Shown: positions 46,054 through 55,277 of the stretch, piece after piece
Position numbering within the stretch: position 1 is the stretch's first letter
Layout: every line of letters starts with the position of its first letter
Origin: Anaerolineae bacterium
GTDB lineage: Bacteria > Chloroflexota > Anaerolineae > Aggregatilineales > Phototrophicaceae
Assembly (NCBI GenBank): GCA_022821805.1
Contig: JAJECX010000024.1
Coordinates: 86,306 to 150,305 of the forward strand
Direction: 5' to 3'
DNA length: 64,000 nt
The notes under the pieces: generated by a model
What the model saw: only the letters and a program-made list of their open reading frames with translations
Told to the model about the DNA's origin: nothing
The model's database searches: none
Program-made: the position numbers and the translations under genes

Positions 46054-47679
46054 TTACTTTTCGGTGGATTTCTCAGTGACGATGAATTGCAGGGGGATTC
46101 CTAGTAGCAGACGCGTCTGCGCCACCAAAGTGGGCAAGGCGACCACGAACAGAGTCAGGAGCAGCATGAAGGGAATGCTCAGCAGTTCCAACACCGACTC
46201 GCCAAATGTATAGGGAGAAACGCGTGGCGGACGGATACGATAATCTTGCACCTGAAACACTACGACCAGCACGAGCATGACGATGCCAGAAACGGCCAGC
46301 AGCGCCCAAGCCGGGTGGCTCGCGGCGAAGCCGTCCATTACATAGGTCAGTTTGTCACCGGCGGCCAGCAGCCCGTCGACCTTGATTGGCGCAATTTTGG
46401 GATGAAAGAAGACCGGAAGCTGTGAACCGACGGTCAGGATGATCCAGCCGGCGCCCGCCAGCAAGATATCATGGGCGATGCGCAGGAGCAGCTTAAAGGA
46501 GCTGAAGGAGACGACTTGCGGGTTTTCGATCAATTTCGCGAGCATATAGCCGACTTCTTTGCTGCCCCAGGCATGACGAAGCGTCTGGCTGTAGCGATTC
46601 TTGATCGACTCGAAGATATTCGATCCAGTTGTTGAATCGGCAAGGAAGGGCAGGTAAATGTGCTCCAGCTTCACCTGTCCTCCGGTGGCGAAATAAGCTT
46701 TGATCAACATGTGCCACTCGTCGGCGATAACATCGGTATCCCAGTTGCCGCTTTGCTCCAGCAGTTTCAGACTCAACGAGTATGACGACATCGGCATCGC
46801 CATCCACCAGGGCGCCGCCAGATAAGCCAGCTCGAAGGCGGTGGCGTAGGTGTTGATAATGCGCATCAGCGGATTCACTTGCCAGATGTTGCCGTGATAG
46901 CGAATCGGCGCTTGCCAAAACGCGCGATGGCGATTCTCGTTGATGGCGAAGTGATAGGTCAGCGCGGCAAAGTGTTTGTCGTGCCAGCGCGTATCGGCAT
47001 CCATTGTCGTCAGCACATAGTTCTCGACATCCAACCCTTCGTCGTCGACGATATTGTCGAAGAAGCGATTGATTGCCCAGGCGAGATTCGCCGACTTGCA
47101 TTGCATTTCGCCGATGAGTCCGCGCGGATGCACCGTGAAGTACATATTGGCGAAATGACCGGCAAACTGACGGTGCAGGCTTTGCGCCTTCTGGTAGCTG
47201 TCGGGTTCGGCCGCTTCCATCGCCAGCAAAACTGATATTTGTGTCGTTGCGTTTTCCTGCAAGCTTAGTTGGTCGAGCGTGCGAATAAGAATCTTCATCG
47301 ATTCGTTGTATATGGGGATGATGACCAGGTGGTGGACGCTGTTCCAGTCGAGAGATTTGGATCCCTTGTCTTGAAGATATTTGCGATACCAGTCTGTCGC
47401 TTCCCATTCTTTGATTCGGCGAATGCCCATGGCGTTTGCAATGCCCGCGAGAAAAAAGCGGAATGCCGTGTAAGTGGCCACCAGCGCCGCCGTAAGCATC
47501 AGCGTAAGCGGAAACGCGACTGCGCTGGCGATGGACACCAGTAACGCGAGCCAGGCGAAGAATCCAGGGATGCCATCCAGAAAGCGCTCGGGAATTGGTG
47601 GCAGCGGCGCGCCACCCCAAAGTGAGCGACCTACATCAGATGGGCGTGGAGGGCGCGGGTTACTCGATGTATATGGCAC
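46054..47679 (-). CDS. Membrane-embedded family 2 glycosyltransferase, function unknown
   Basis: This 541-residue membrane protein has a GT2-like core. Two N-terminal helices (about 38-90) precede a nucleotide-sugar domain with HHLVIIPIYNESM, a metal-binding TTMDADTRWH and a candidate catalytic ADEWHM. At least three C-terminal helices follow (about 395-420, 455-475, 500-525). The QxxRW motif of cellulose synthase-type enzymes is not visible; instead ADEWHMLIKAYF appears at the corresponding place. The start codon is GTG with AAAGG upstream. The product is probably a surface or membrane glycan, but neither donor nor acceptor can be named. It is a single gene with 200-base gaps. Confidence 0.75.
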   Translation of the reverse strand: MPYTSSNPRPPRPSDVGRSLWGGAPLPPIPERFLDGIPGFFAWLALLVSIASAVAFPLTLMLTAALVATYTAFRFFLAGIANAMGIRRIKEWEATDWYRKYLQDKGSKSLDWNSVHHLVIIPIYNESMKILIRTLDQLSLQENATTQISVLLAMEAAEPDSYQKAQSLHRQFAGHFANMYFTVHPRGLIGEMQCKSANLAWAINRFFDNIVDDEGLDVENYVLTTMDADTRWHDKHFAALTYHFAINENRHRAFWQAPIRYHGNIWQVNPLMRIINTYATAFELAYLAAPWWMAMPMSSYSLSLKLLEQSGNWDTDVIADEWHMLIKAYFATGGQVKLEHIYLPFLADSTTGSNIFESIKNRYSQTLRHAWGSKEVGYMLAKLIENPQVVSFSSFKLLLRIAHDILLAGAGWIILTVGSQLPVFFHPKIAPIKVDGLLAAGDKLTYVMDGFAASHPAWALLAVSGIVMLVLVVVFQVQDYRIRPPRVSPYTFGESVLELLSIPFMLLLTLFVVALPTLVAQTRLLLGIPLQFIVTEKSTEK

Positions 47680-47903
47680 AGCAACCTTTGGCGGATGAAC
47701 GACAGGAACATAGCGGGGGAAGCCATTCTGGGCGCGATGAAAGCATTAATCTGCCGAAGCATTCCCGACAATGAAATGCATAATGCGTTGAGTGGCTCAT
47801 GCCTTAGGCTAACCCAAATCGCCGTAATCATATCATAGCGGTTACTGCTCACAAGTCACATACATGAGGTGAATTGAAACGGCAGCGCTCGCCGCCGGCG
47901 GAT

Positions 47904-49097
47904 TCATTTGGCGGATTTGCTCCTTTTAACTCCTCGCTGGCTGGCGACATCTATCAGGTTGGTTTCGTATTCGTAGATGTTTCGACGTTTTTCCGCATGC
48001 GCGTCAAGAGCCAGCTGCGCCAGCTTCTGAACAAGATCGGCCGATGTGTAGCCATCTTCACGCCACAGATAGAATGCGAGTGAACCGGGCATGGTATTGA
48101 TTTCGTTGAGGTAAAGGGCGCTGGCTTCAGGTCGCGCGAGGTAGTCAATTCGCGCGATGCCACGGCCATCAACTGTCTTGAAAGCGGCAATGCTCGTCTG
48201 CTTAATGCGCTCGGTAAACTCAGGACTAATTGGCGCCGGAACGAGTCGCTCCGCGCTCTTCATGCCTTCGCCTCCGCGCAGGTATTTGTCTTCGTAGGAA
48301 AGGAATTCATCCCAAGACATTGGCTGTTCCAGCGTGGACGCTTCAACCTCATCGCCGTAGCCAATGACCGAGCAGTTGATCTCGATCCCATCGGTCAGCG
48401 CCGGTTCAATGAGGATGCGGCGGTCGAAGTTGGCGGCGATATCAATACTTGCTCGCAGCATCGTCTCCGAATCGGCGCGCCCGATGCCGATGCTTGACCC
48501 CAGTGTCGCCGGCTTTATAAATAGCGGAAACGCGAATCTCTCGAGCAAGATGTCAACGACAATATCGGGGTCGTCAAACCACTGGTCGCGGGTGACCCAG
48601 TGATCATCCAAGACCGGAATACGGGCTTGCCTCAGGATTTGCTTGGTTATGATTTTGTCGTTGGTCAAGGCGGAGCCGAGGGTTGCGTAGCCAACGTAGG
48701 GGATATCCGCCAATTCAAACAGCCCTTGTACGCTGCCATCCTCGCCATGGCTGCCATGCAAGGCGGGAAAGGCGACATCGATACGCCGTACATCGCTTTT
48801 GCGGAAGCGCCCAGCCAGTGGATCGACAATCAAGCCATGATGTCGTGTATCGGGCGAAAGCAAGCAGGCGCGTATGTCATCGCGGCTCAATAGATTTTCG
48901 TCTTTGAAGCTGTCGAGCTTGGCGAGCGCCTCGCCAGTGAACCAACGTCCGTCGCGCGAAATATAGACGGGAACGACTTCGTAGCGCTCGGTAGGAAAGG
49001 CATTCATGATCTGATGCCCGGTGACGATGGAGACGTCGTGCTCAACGCTGCGGCCCCCAAATATTACCGCAACCGTTGTGCGGCGCCGACTGCTCAT
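47904..49097 (-). CDS. ddl: D-alanine--D-alanine ligase
   Basis: This ATP-grasp enzyme forms the D-Ala-D-Ala dipeptide for peptidoglycan. It begins VAVIFGGRSVEHDVSIVTG, the Ddl signature, and contains LPLFIKPATLGSSIGI-type ATP-binding residues and the terminal YLNEINTMPGSLAFYLW. The preferred start is the ATG at 49097 with AGAGGAAGG upstream rather than the ORF-track start inside murF; the product is 397 residues. It follows murF, and the two catalyse consecutive steps. The tail SQRGVKRSKSAK is an unremarkable basic extension. Confidence 0.94.
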   Translation of the reverse strand: MSSRRRTTVAVIFGGRSVEHDVSIVTGHQIMNAFPTERYEVVPVYISRDGRWFTGEALAKLDSFKDENLLSRDDIRACLLSPDTRHHGLIVDPLAGRFRKSDVRRIDVAFPALHGSHGEDGSVQGLFELADIPYVGYATLGSALTNDKIITKQILRQARIPVLDDHWVTRDQWFDDPDIVVDILLERFAFPLFIKPATLGSSIGIGRADSETMLRASIDIAANFDRRILIEPALTDGIEINCSVIGYGDEVEASTLEQPMSWDEFLSYEDKYLRGGEGMKSAERLVPAPISPEFTERIKQTSIAAFKTVDGRGIARIDYLARPEASALYLNEINTMPGSLAFYLWREDGYTSADLVQKLAQLALDAHAEKRRNIYEYETNLIDVASQRGVKRSKSAK

Positions 49098-49125
49098 TTT
49101 GCCTTCCTCTTTGTCCGGTTCATCG

Positions 49126-50772
49126 TCAATAGGTATCAGGCAAGTCATTCAAAAATAGCACGGTATCGCCCGCTTTCAGATTATGCTGATACCACTCGAC
49201 TGATTCCTGCAGAGTCTCTACGACGCGCAAACGCGACCGGTCAAACGCGGTGGATTGTATGGCTTCGACGATCGGCTGCGTCTGCAATTTGCCGATCAAG
49301 ATGATATCGGTCGCATGTTGGGCGGCGAGAAGTCCCAGTTTGCGGTTCTCTTCATCCTGCAACTCGCCAAGTTCAATCATACCTGGCGTGATTAACAAGC
49401 GCGTCCCCGTTTCATGCATACCCAGTATTTTCAAGGCGCTGACTATGCCTTTTGGATTGGCGCTGTATGCGTCATTGATGATTGTGATCCCGGCCGCGGT
49501 CTCCTGCAGCGCGAGGCGGCTCTCGGCCGGCTGGAGACCGCGGATGCGCATGGCGACATCGCGCAGGGCGATGCCCTCATGACAGGCGACGGCAATACAG
49601 AGGAGCAGGTTGGTCACGTTGTGCTCGCCGACGATACGGGTCTTGATCTGCGCTCTCTCGCCGGACTCAACGCGCCACGCGTTAAACTGTAGACCTTCGA
49701 GCGTCTCACAGGTTTCGCTCGCGACCCAAGTGACATTTCGTTCTTGCGCCGCCTCCAAAGAAAGTTCGCGGCTAACGGTCAAAATCTTGCTTGGATAGCC
49801 ATGCGCGGCCATCTCGCGTATGTAGGGATTGTCCCAATTCAAGACGGCGACGCCATCCGCTGGCAGATTCTTGACCAACTCGTATTTTGCCTTGCGAACG
49901 TTCTCCAGCGATCCGAAGCGCTCCAGGTGCTGCGGTCCAACTTCGGTGACAATGGCGATATCGGGCGGCGTCAGTTGGCAGATGCGGTCGATTTCGCCTT
50001 CGACATAAGCGCCCATTTCGCTGATGAAATACTCCGTCCGGTAATCGTCAGCCAGGTCGCGATTGATCGCCAGCGAAATCCCCATCAAGGTGTTGTAGCT
50101 TTTGGGCGTGGCATAGGCGCTGAAGCGGGCGCTAAGGATGTCGCGCAAGAAGCTTTTGGTTGTTGTCTTGCCATAGCTGCCGGTGATGCCGATCACCTTT
50201 GGCTTGATTTTGTCCAGCGTGTTAGCCGCTTGACGCAGGTAGCGCCGGCGCAGGGCGGCTTCCAGCGGCTGCAACATCAGATTGCCCGCGATCAGCCATA
50301 TCGGCGCCAACAGAAAGACGGTCAAACCTGTTGTATTGGTCGCGAATAGGTGCAAAAGGCTCAACTCAAGGGGCAGGCGCGCGCTGAACAGGCCGATAGC
50401 TAGCGCCCAGGCAATGGCGCTCGCCAGCCAGGCGCCCGCCAGCAGGCGTTTCATGCGCGCGGTAGCGGCGAACGACTTCTTCATCTCACCCTGTCGCTGC
50501 GGGAATACAGCCGCCAGAGCGGCAAGTAAGGCGACGATGACAGGCAAGTCGCTTCCCGGCGCTTCCGCCATGAGCGCGCCAATCGCCAGCCCGAGTATTG
50601 CGGCTGCGATTGCGCGGGCTGGCAGCAATCGAGAGCGATCCGTCCAAACCCAGCGCAAATAGCGCCAACTCATGTACTCTTCGATCTGATAAAAGCGCGC
50701 TTGTTGATAGACGCGATGCCAAGCGCCTAGCAGCCAGATCGCGGCCAATACAGGCAGCAGAATCTCCGCCAT
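49126..50772 (-). CDS. murF: MurF-type D-alanyl-D-alanine-adding ligase with N-terminal membrane region
   Basis: This is a Mur ligase that adds D-Ala-D-Ala to UDP-MurNAc-tripeptide. Its Mur core starts about residue 190 with IGITGSYGKTTTKSFL (P-loop) and includes TEVGPQHLERFGSLENVRKAKYELV and NDAYSANPKGIVSAL. The first 180 residues are unusual for MurF: they contain about five hydrophobic helices, which would anchor the enzyme in the membrane. The ATG has AGGAAAG upstream. The downstream ddl supports the MurF assignment, although related membrane-anchored Mur ligases of uncertain substrate exist. Confidence 0.87.
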   Translation of the reverse strand: MAEILLPVLAAIWLLGAWHRVYQQARFYQIEEYMSWRYLRWVWTDRSRLLPARAIAAAILGLAIGALMAEAPGSDLPVIVALLAALAAVFPQRQGEMKKSFAATARMKRLLAGAWLASAIAWALAIGLFSARLPLELSLLHLFATNTTGLTVFLLAPIWLIAGNLMLQPLEAALRRRYLRQAANTLDKIKPKVIGITGSYGKTTTKSFLRDILSARFSAYATPKSYNTLMGISLAINRDLADDYRTEYFISEMGAYVEGEIDRICQLTPPDIAIVTEVGPQHLERFGSLENVRKAKYELVKNLPADGVAVLNWDNPYIREMAAHGYPSKILTVSRELSLEAAQERNVTWVASETCETLEGLQFNAWRVESGERAQIKTRIVGEHNVTNLLLCIAVACHEGIALRDVAMRIRGLQPAESRLALQETAAGITIINDAYSANPKGIVSALKILGMHETGTRLLITPGMIELGELQDEENRKLGLLAAQHATDIILIGKLQTQPIVEAIQSTAFDRSRLRVVETLQESVEWYQHNLKAGDTVLFLNDLPDTY

Positions 50773-50862
50773 TTGCTTTCCTGCCAGTTCAGTACATCAG
50801 CATTATAGAGTGTAACCGAGGCGCGGGAAACAGGAGCGGAGATTCCATACCAGCGCAAAGGT

Positions 50863-51642
50863 CTACTGGCTGCGGTAGAGGGCGTCGATGATGCTCGCTG
50901 TCTTTTCAGGGAAGTCGAGATAAGCGTAATGACCGGCGCCCGGATGAACGATTAGCGCGGCGTCCGCAATGGTTTGCTCCAGCTTCTTTCCCATCCAGAG
51001 CGGCGTCTCTTCGTCTTTGTCGCCCCATACCAGTATAGTCGGGACGGCCACGCGTTTCGCGTAGCTCAGCAAGTCCTCATTGACGACATTGATCAGCGTC
51101 CGCCTCATGATTGGCGAGGCTGTTTTGTAATCGTCGGAACCGAAACGCCGGCTGTATTTTTTGCGCATGCTATCAGACACTGATTTGGCGCCAACGCGCT
51201 CGAGAGTCTGCCGCGCAGACTGATAGGCGCGCAAGCGAAGCCGGGCGCCGAGCGGCGCTTTCGGTTTGATGCCGGCGCTGTTCGAAAGCGCAAGCTTACC
51301 GATTCGGTCGCTGTAATCCGATCCAAGAATCAAGCCGATGCGCCCGCCGAGCGAATGACCGAAGAAGTTGACCGCTCCCAGTTGATGGTGATCCAGGTAG
51401 GCAAGGCAGAAGGCCGCATAGTCAAATATGGTCAGGGGTTCGCGCGGCTCGTCGCTTTCGCCGAAACCGGGCAGATCGAAAGCGTAGCATTGATGCCCGA
51501 GGCGGCTAAGGCATAGCGCGAGTGGCGCCATGAGCTCCAGGCTGGCGCCCCAGCCGTGAACCAAGAGCGCCGGCGCCCCGTCGCCGATGATGAATTCTCT
51601 GATGCGGATTCCGTTGATTTCGACCTTGCCGCGTGGGACCAC
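50863..51642 (-). CDS. Alpha/beta hydrolase
   Basis: This is a 259-residue alpha/beta-hydrolase-fold protein. The oxyanion region is LLVHGWGASLELM, the nucleophile elbow NFFGHSLGGRIGLIL holds Ser, the acid is in VWGDKDEETP and the catalytic His in HPGAGHYAYLDFP. The start is GTG. It lies 6 bases downstream of the TIGR03960 radical-SAM gene on the same strand. The substrate is not predictable; esterases, lyases and C-C hydrolases all share these motifs. Confidence 0.9.
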   Translation of the reverse strand: MVPRGKVEINGIRIREFIIGDGAPALLVHGWGASLELMAPLALCLSRLGHQCYAFDLPGFGESDEPREPLTIFDYAAFCLAYLDHHQLGAVNFFGHSLGGRIGLILGSDYSDRIGKLALSNSAGIKPKAPLGARLRLRAYQSARQTLERVGAKSVSDSMRKKYSRRFGSDDYKTASPIMRRTLINVVNEDLLSYAKRVAVPTILVWGDKDEETPLWMGKKLEQTIADAALIVHPGAGHYAYLDFPEKTASIIDALYRSQ

Positions 51643-51648
51643 AGAACG

Positions 51649-53571
51649 CTAGCCAATTGCGCTTAAGGGGATTTCAGCATGACGGGCGCGCCGCCGTTCA
51701 CTAATCGGCGTTACCGGCGGGCATTCCCACGCCATGTCTTCGGTTGTCGAGCGTTCCTTGGCGAACTTGGGCAGTATCCCGCAGGCGAAGCACTTATCGC
51801 GACAGTCGACCCGCGTTTCGCGCCTGATGCTCATCAAGTAATCTTCGCGCAGAAACTTCTTGTGTATGCCGACATCAATATGATCCCAGGGAAATACTTC
51901 GTCCAAATCACGTTCGCGGAAGTTGTAGAAGTTTGGGTCGATTCCGGACTCTTCAAAGGCTTGCAGCCATTCGCGGTGCTTGTGCTGATCCTGCCAGGCG
52001 TCGAATTTGCAGCCGAGTTTCCAAGCGCGCAAAATCACCCTTCCGAGGCGTCGATCACCGCGGCTCAGCCAGCCTTCAAACTCGCTGTCCTCGTAATTGT
52101 TCCAGCGCAGGTGCATGCCGCCGCGGCGCATCTGCTGCTTGAGAAGGCGCTGCTTGCGGCTGACGTTTTCGAAAGTATCTTGCGGCGCCCACTGGAAGGG
52201 CGTATGCGGCTTGGGAATGAATGTGCTTACCCCAACATTAAGCGTCGCCTTCTTGCCCAGAATCCGCTTGCCTTCTTGCAGCGTCTTCATGCACAAGTCG
52301 ACAATCGCCTGCACGTCTTCCAGCGACTCTTCCGGATGACCAATCATGAAGTAGAACTTTATCGTGCGCCAACCCCGCGAGTATACGTCTCTGGCGGTTT
52401 GCAGCACTTGGTCATCGGGCACGTATTTGTTTATCAGATCGCGCATTTTCTCAGTGGCCGCTTCTGGCGCGAAGGTGAAGCCGCTACGGCGCGTGCCGCC
52501 GATCTTTTCCAGCAGGTCGGCGCTGGCGCTTTCGATGCGCAGGCTGGGCAGGCTGAGGCTGAGGCCGGCGTCCTTGTAAACGCGATTGACTTCTTCCGCC
52601 AACTCCTCAACCCAAACATAGTCCGAAGACGAAAGACTGAGCAGGCTAATCTCTTCAAAGCCAGTGTGTTGGACGATTTCATCAATGGCTGCCATGATTT
52701 CTTGCACGGGCCGTTCGCGCACCGGGCGCGTCACCATGCCAGCGTGGCAGAAGCGGCAGCCGCGCGTGCAGCCGCGCATAATCTCGATCGGCGCGCGATT
52801 ATGTACTGTATCGATATTGGGCACGATGAATTTGGTGAATGGCTTCGGCAAGGTGATAACAATGCGTTTCAATACACGCTCCGGTATGCCCGGCTCATTC
52901 GGCGCTATCGAGCGAACGGCGCCATCATCCTGATACTCCACATCGTAAAAGCGAGGCACATACATGCCCTGTATTTTCGCGATCGCGCGCAATTGCTCAT
53001 GGCGCGATTTGCCGCGCAACTCGCCGACAACCCTGGCGATCTCGACGATGATCTCTTCGCCCTCGCCGATGACAAATGCGTCAATAAAGTCGGCCATTGG
53101 CTCCGGATTGAAACAGGCGTGACCGCCGGCGATGACCAGTGGGAAGCGCTCGTCTCGCTCGCGGCTCAAGACTGGCATATCGCCCAGCTCGAGCAGATTG
53201 AGCGCGTTGGTATATAGCTGTTCGTAAGGCAAGCTGATCCCGAGCAGATCGAATTCGCGAAGGGGATGCTTGGTCTCCAGCGAATACAAGGGTATGTCCT
53301 GCTTGCGCATCAGCGCTTCCATATCGAGCCAGGGCGAGAAAACCCGTTCCGCCAGCATGTCCGGCTGCATGTTCACTTGATGGTAGAGGTTCATGATGCC
53401 CAAATTGGACATGCCCAGATCGTAGATATCGGGGAAAGCCAGCGCGACCTTGATGTCAACGCTTGCCCAGTCTTTGACGACGCTGTTGTATTCGCCGCCG
53501 ACATAACGGCCGGGTTTTTCCACTTGAAGCAGGTGGCGTTCCAATTTACGCTCGATCAACTGCGTTCGCAT
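51649..53571 (-). CDS. B12-binding/radical SAM protein, TIGR03960 family
   Basis: This is a large radical SAM protein with an N-terminal cobalamin-binding-like region (KVALAFPDIYDLGMSNLG) and the iron-sulfur motif RGCTRGCRFCHAGMVTRP. A C-terminal cysteine-containing segment CRDKCFACGILPKF resembles a further cofactor site. The ORF-track start (53682) lies too early; the ATG at 53571 has GGAG upstream, giving 640 residues. The family's substrate is unknown, but it is regularly paired or fused with a DUF2344 protein; one is encoded 1.7 kb away at 55278. Confidence 0.9.
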   Translation of the reverse strand: MRTQLIERKLERHLLQVEKPGRYVGGEYNSVVKDWASVDIKVALAFPDIYDLGMSNLGIMNLYHQVNMQPDMLAERVFSPWLDMEALMRKQDIPLYSLETKHPLREFDLLGISLPYEQLYTNALNLLELGDMPVLSRERDERFPLVIAGGHACFNPEPMADFIDAFVIGEGEEIIVEIARVVGELRGKSRHEQLRAIAKIQGMYVPRFYDVEYQDDGAVRSIAPNEPGIPERVLKRIVITLPKPFTKFIVPNIDTVHNRAPIEIMRGCTRGCRFCHAGMVTRPVRERPVQEIMAAIDEIVQHTGFEEISLLSLSSSDYVWVEELAEEVNRVYKDAGLSLSLPSLRIESASADLLEKIGGTRRSGFTFAPEAATEKMRDLINKYVPDDQVLQTARDVYSRGWRTIKFYFMIGHPEESLEDVQAIVDLCMKTLQEGKRILGKKATLNVGVSTFIPKPHTPFQWAPQDTFENVSRKQRLLKQQMRRGGMHLRWNNYEDSEFEGWLSRGDRRLGRVILRAWKLGCKFDAWQDQHKHREWLQAFEESGIDPNFYNFRERDLDEVFPWDHIDVGIHKKFLREDYLMSIRRETRVDCRDKCFACGILPKFAKERSTTEDMAWECPPVTPISERRRARHAEIPLSAIG

Positions 53572-53781
53572 GATGCGCGCTCCGTCAGGAACCCATGCGG
53601 CGAGACGACATGATTGTAGCAGAAGCAGCACTGCCTGCCTAGCGAAGACGCGAGTTGGCAAGAGCGGTCGCAATTTGGACAAGGATGGCTGATATAGAAG
53701 GGATAATGGCCGGCATTAGTCCAGGGCTGCGGCGCCGGCTTTGATATCTGGCAGGTTCAAGCGGAAGGATGCGGATGGGCT

Positions 53782-54303
53782 ATGGATGGTAACGCTATTG
53801 GGAGACTGTTGCATTATCATTTCGGCATGTTTGAGCGAGTCTGGGAATGCGCAAATGATTTGACCGGCAGCCAATTTGTCGCCGAGTCAGATTATTCGTT
53901 TGGCTCGGTTCGCAACCACTTTGTTCACTGCCTGAACGTGGACCGGCGCTGGCTCGCGCGATTGGAAGGCGGCGCGCCTCCGCCGCGCTTGAACCCCGGT
54001 GACTATGCTGACCAGGACGCGCTACGCGATCGCTGGGAGCAAGTTCGTCAGCGCGTCCTCGCTTACGTGGGCAGCTTGACCGAGCAAGAGCTAAACGAGA
54101 CGGTACACGTCGAACTGGGGGGGCGCAATCTGGAAGCGCGGCGATTCCAGCGCTGGGAAATCTTGCTGCATATGGCGAACCATGGAACCGATCACCGGGC
54201 GCAGATTCTTGCGCGGCTCCACGAATTGGGCGCGGAAACGATCGAACAAGATCTGATTCTTCACTGGTGGCGGGATGAAGGACAAGGACCTACAGGCGGC
54301 TGA
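53782..54303 (+). CDS. DinB family protein
   Basis: This is a 173-residue four-helix-bundle protein of the DinB/YfiT type, a putative metalloenzyme superfamily often using thiol cofactors. The metal-ligand His pattern is visible in LLHYHFGMFERVW, SVRNHFVHCLNVDRRWLARL and HMANHGTDHRAQILARL. DinB members are often stress-related or act as thiol transferases. The gene overlaps the convergent psuG by 14 bases at the 3' end. Its promoter lies in the 100-base gap after the radical SAM gene and is not clear. Confidence 0.85.
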   Translation: MDGNAIGRLLHYHFGMFERVWECANDLTGSQFVAESDYSFGSVRNHFVHCLNVDRRWLARLEGGAPPPRLNPGDYADQDALRDRWEQVRQRVLAYVGSLTEQELNETVHVELGGRNLEARRFQRWEILLHMANHGTDHRAQILARLHELGAETIEQDLILHWWRDEGQGPTGG

Positions 54304-55201
54304 GCTCCAACGCGATCTCGCCAGCGACGCGCGCATTGTTGATGAGAAGCGCGATGTTCGCCGCCATCGACGCGCCATCAGTAAGCTCGCTGACGCGATT
54401 CAGTACATAGGGGGTAATGTCCTTGCCACCGACGCCGGCCGCTTCCGCTTCTTGCGTGGCTCGCGCGATGGCAGCTTCGGCGGTGGCGGCATCGAGCTCT
54501 TTGTCTGGGGGAACCGGCGCCGCAACCAGGATTCCGTTTCGGGCGCCAATATCCGCTGAGGCGCGAATGACGGCTGCGGCCTCGGCCGCCGACTCGATGC
54601 GCTGGTCGATAGGAAGCTCCGTTCGCGCCGAGTAAAATGCGGGCAGCACATCTGTCTGGTAGCCCAGGATCGGCACACCGTTCGTTTCCAGCACCTCGAG
54701 CGTAAGCGGCAAGTCGAGAATTGACTTGGCGCCAGACGAGACGACCGTTACCGGCGTTTTGCCGAATTCGGACAAGTCAGCTGATACATCATGCGGCTGG
54801 CCTCGGTGCACGCCGCCGATGCCACCGGTGGCGAATATTTTGATGCCTGCCATATGCGCGATGATCATAGTACTGGCGACCGTCGTCGCGCCGTCGCATC
54901 CTCTGGCAATCGCGATCGCCAAATCTCGCCGGCTGCATTTCCTCACTTCGTGAGCTGGCATTTGCGCCAGCGCTTCGATATCAGCGGGGCTAATGCCGAC
55001 AGTTATCTTTCCCTTCAGAATGGCGATGGTTGCAGGAACAGCCGCCGATTCGCGTACGGCCGCTTCCATCGCCAGCGCCGTTTCTACATTCTTCGGGTAG
55101 GGCAGGCCGTGCGTGATCAGGGTCGATTCCAAGGCGACAACCGGCTTTCCGCCTTCGAGCGCAGCCTTCACTTCAGCGTTGATCATCAAAGGAATTGGCA
55201 T
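54290..55201 (-). CDS. psuG: Pseudouridine-5'-phosphate glycosidase
   Basis: This enzyme reversibly splits pseudouridine 5'-phosphate into uracil and ribose 5-phosphate. The N-terminal VVALESTLITHGLPYPKN and the following AILKGKITVGIS (with the active Lys), ATTVASTMIIAHMAGIKIFATGGIGGVHRG and PVTVVSSGAKSILDLP are characteristic. The 303-residue length is normal. No pseudouridine kinase (psuK) is next to it. The ribosome binding site GAGAAGG precedes the ATG. Confidence 0.95.
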   Translation of the reverse strand: MPIPLMINAEVKAALEGGKPVVALESTLITHGLPYPKNVETALAMEAAVRESAAVPATIAILKGKITVGISPADIEALAQMPAHEVRKCSRRDLAIAIARGCDGATTVASTMIIAHMAGIKIFATGGIGGVHRGQPHDVSADLSEFGKTPVTVVSSGAKSILDLPLTLEVLETNGVPILGYQTDVLPAFYSARTELPIDQRIESAAEAAAVIRASADIGARNGILVAAPVPPDKELDAATAEAAIARATQEAEAAGVGGKDITPYVLNRVSELTDGASMAANIALLINNARVAGEIALELSRL

Positions 55202-55277
55202 TTGCTTCGCCTTCTCTCGTTATTGAATCTGGTCACTGGCGCCGACTGCGATTCCAACTTGGCGCGCAGATCCGCGG

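Noticed and set aside
46493-47620. 375-aa minus-strand ORF.
   Set aside because: Alternative frame of the glycosyltransferase gene on the same strand; the glycosyltransferase frame carries the motifs.
51679-53217. 512-aa plus-strand ORF.
   Set aside because: Antisense shadow of the TIGR03960 radical SAM gene; it has no motif of its own.
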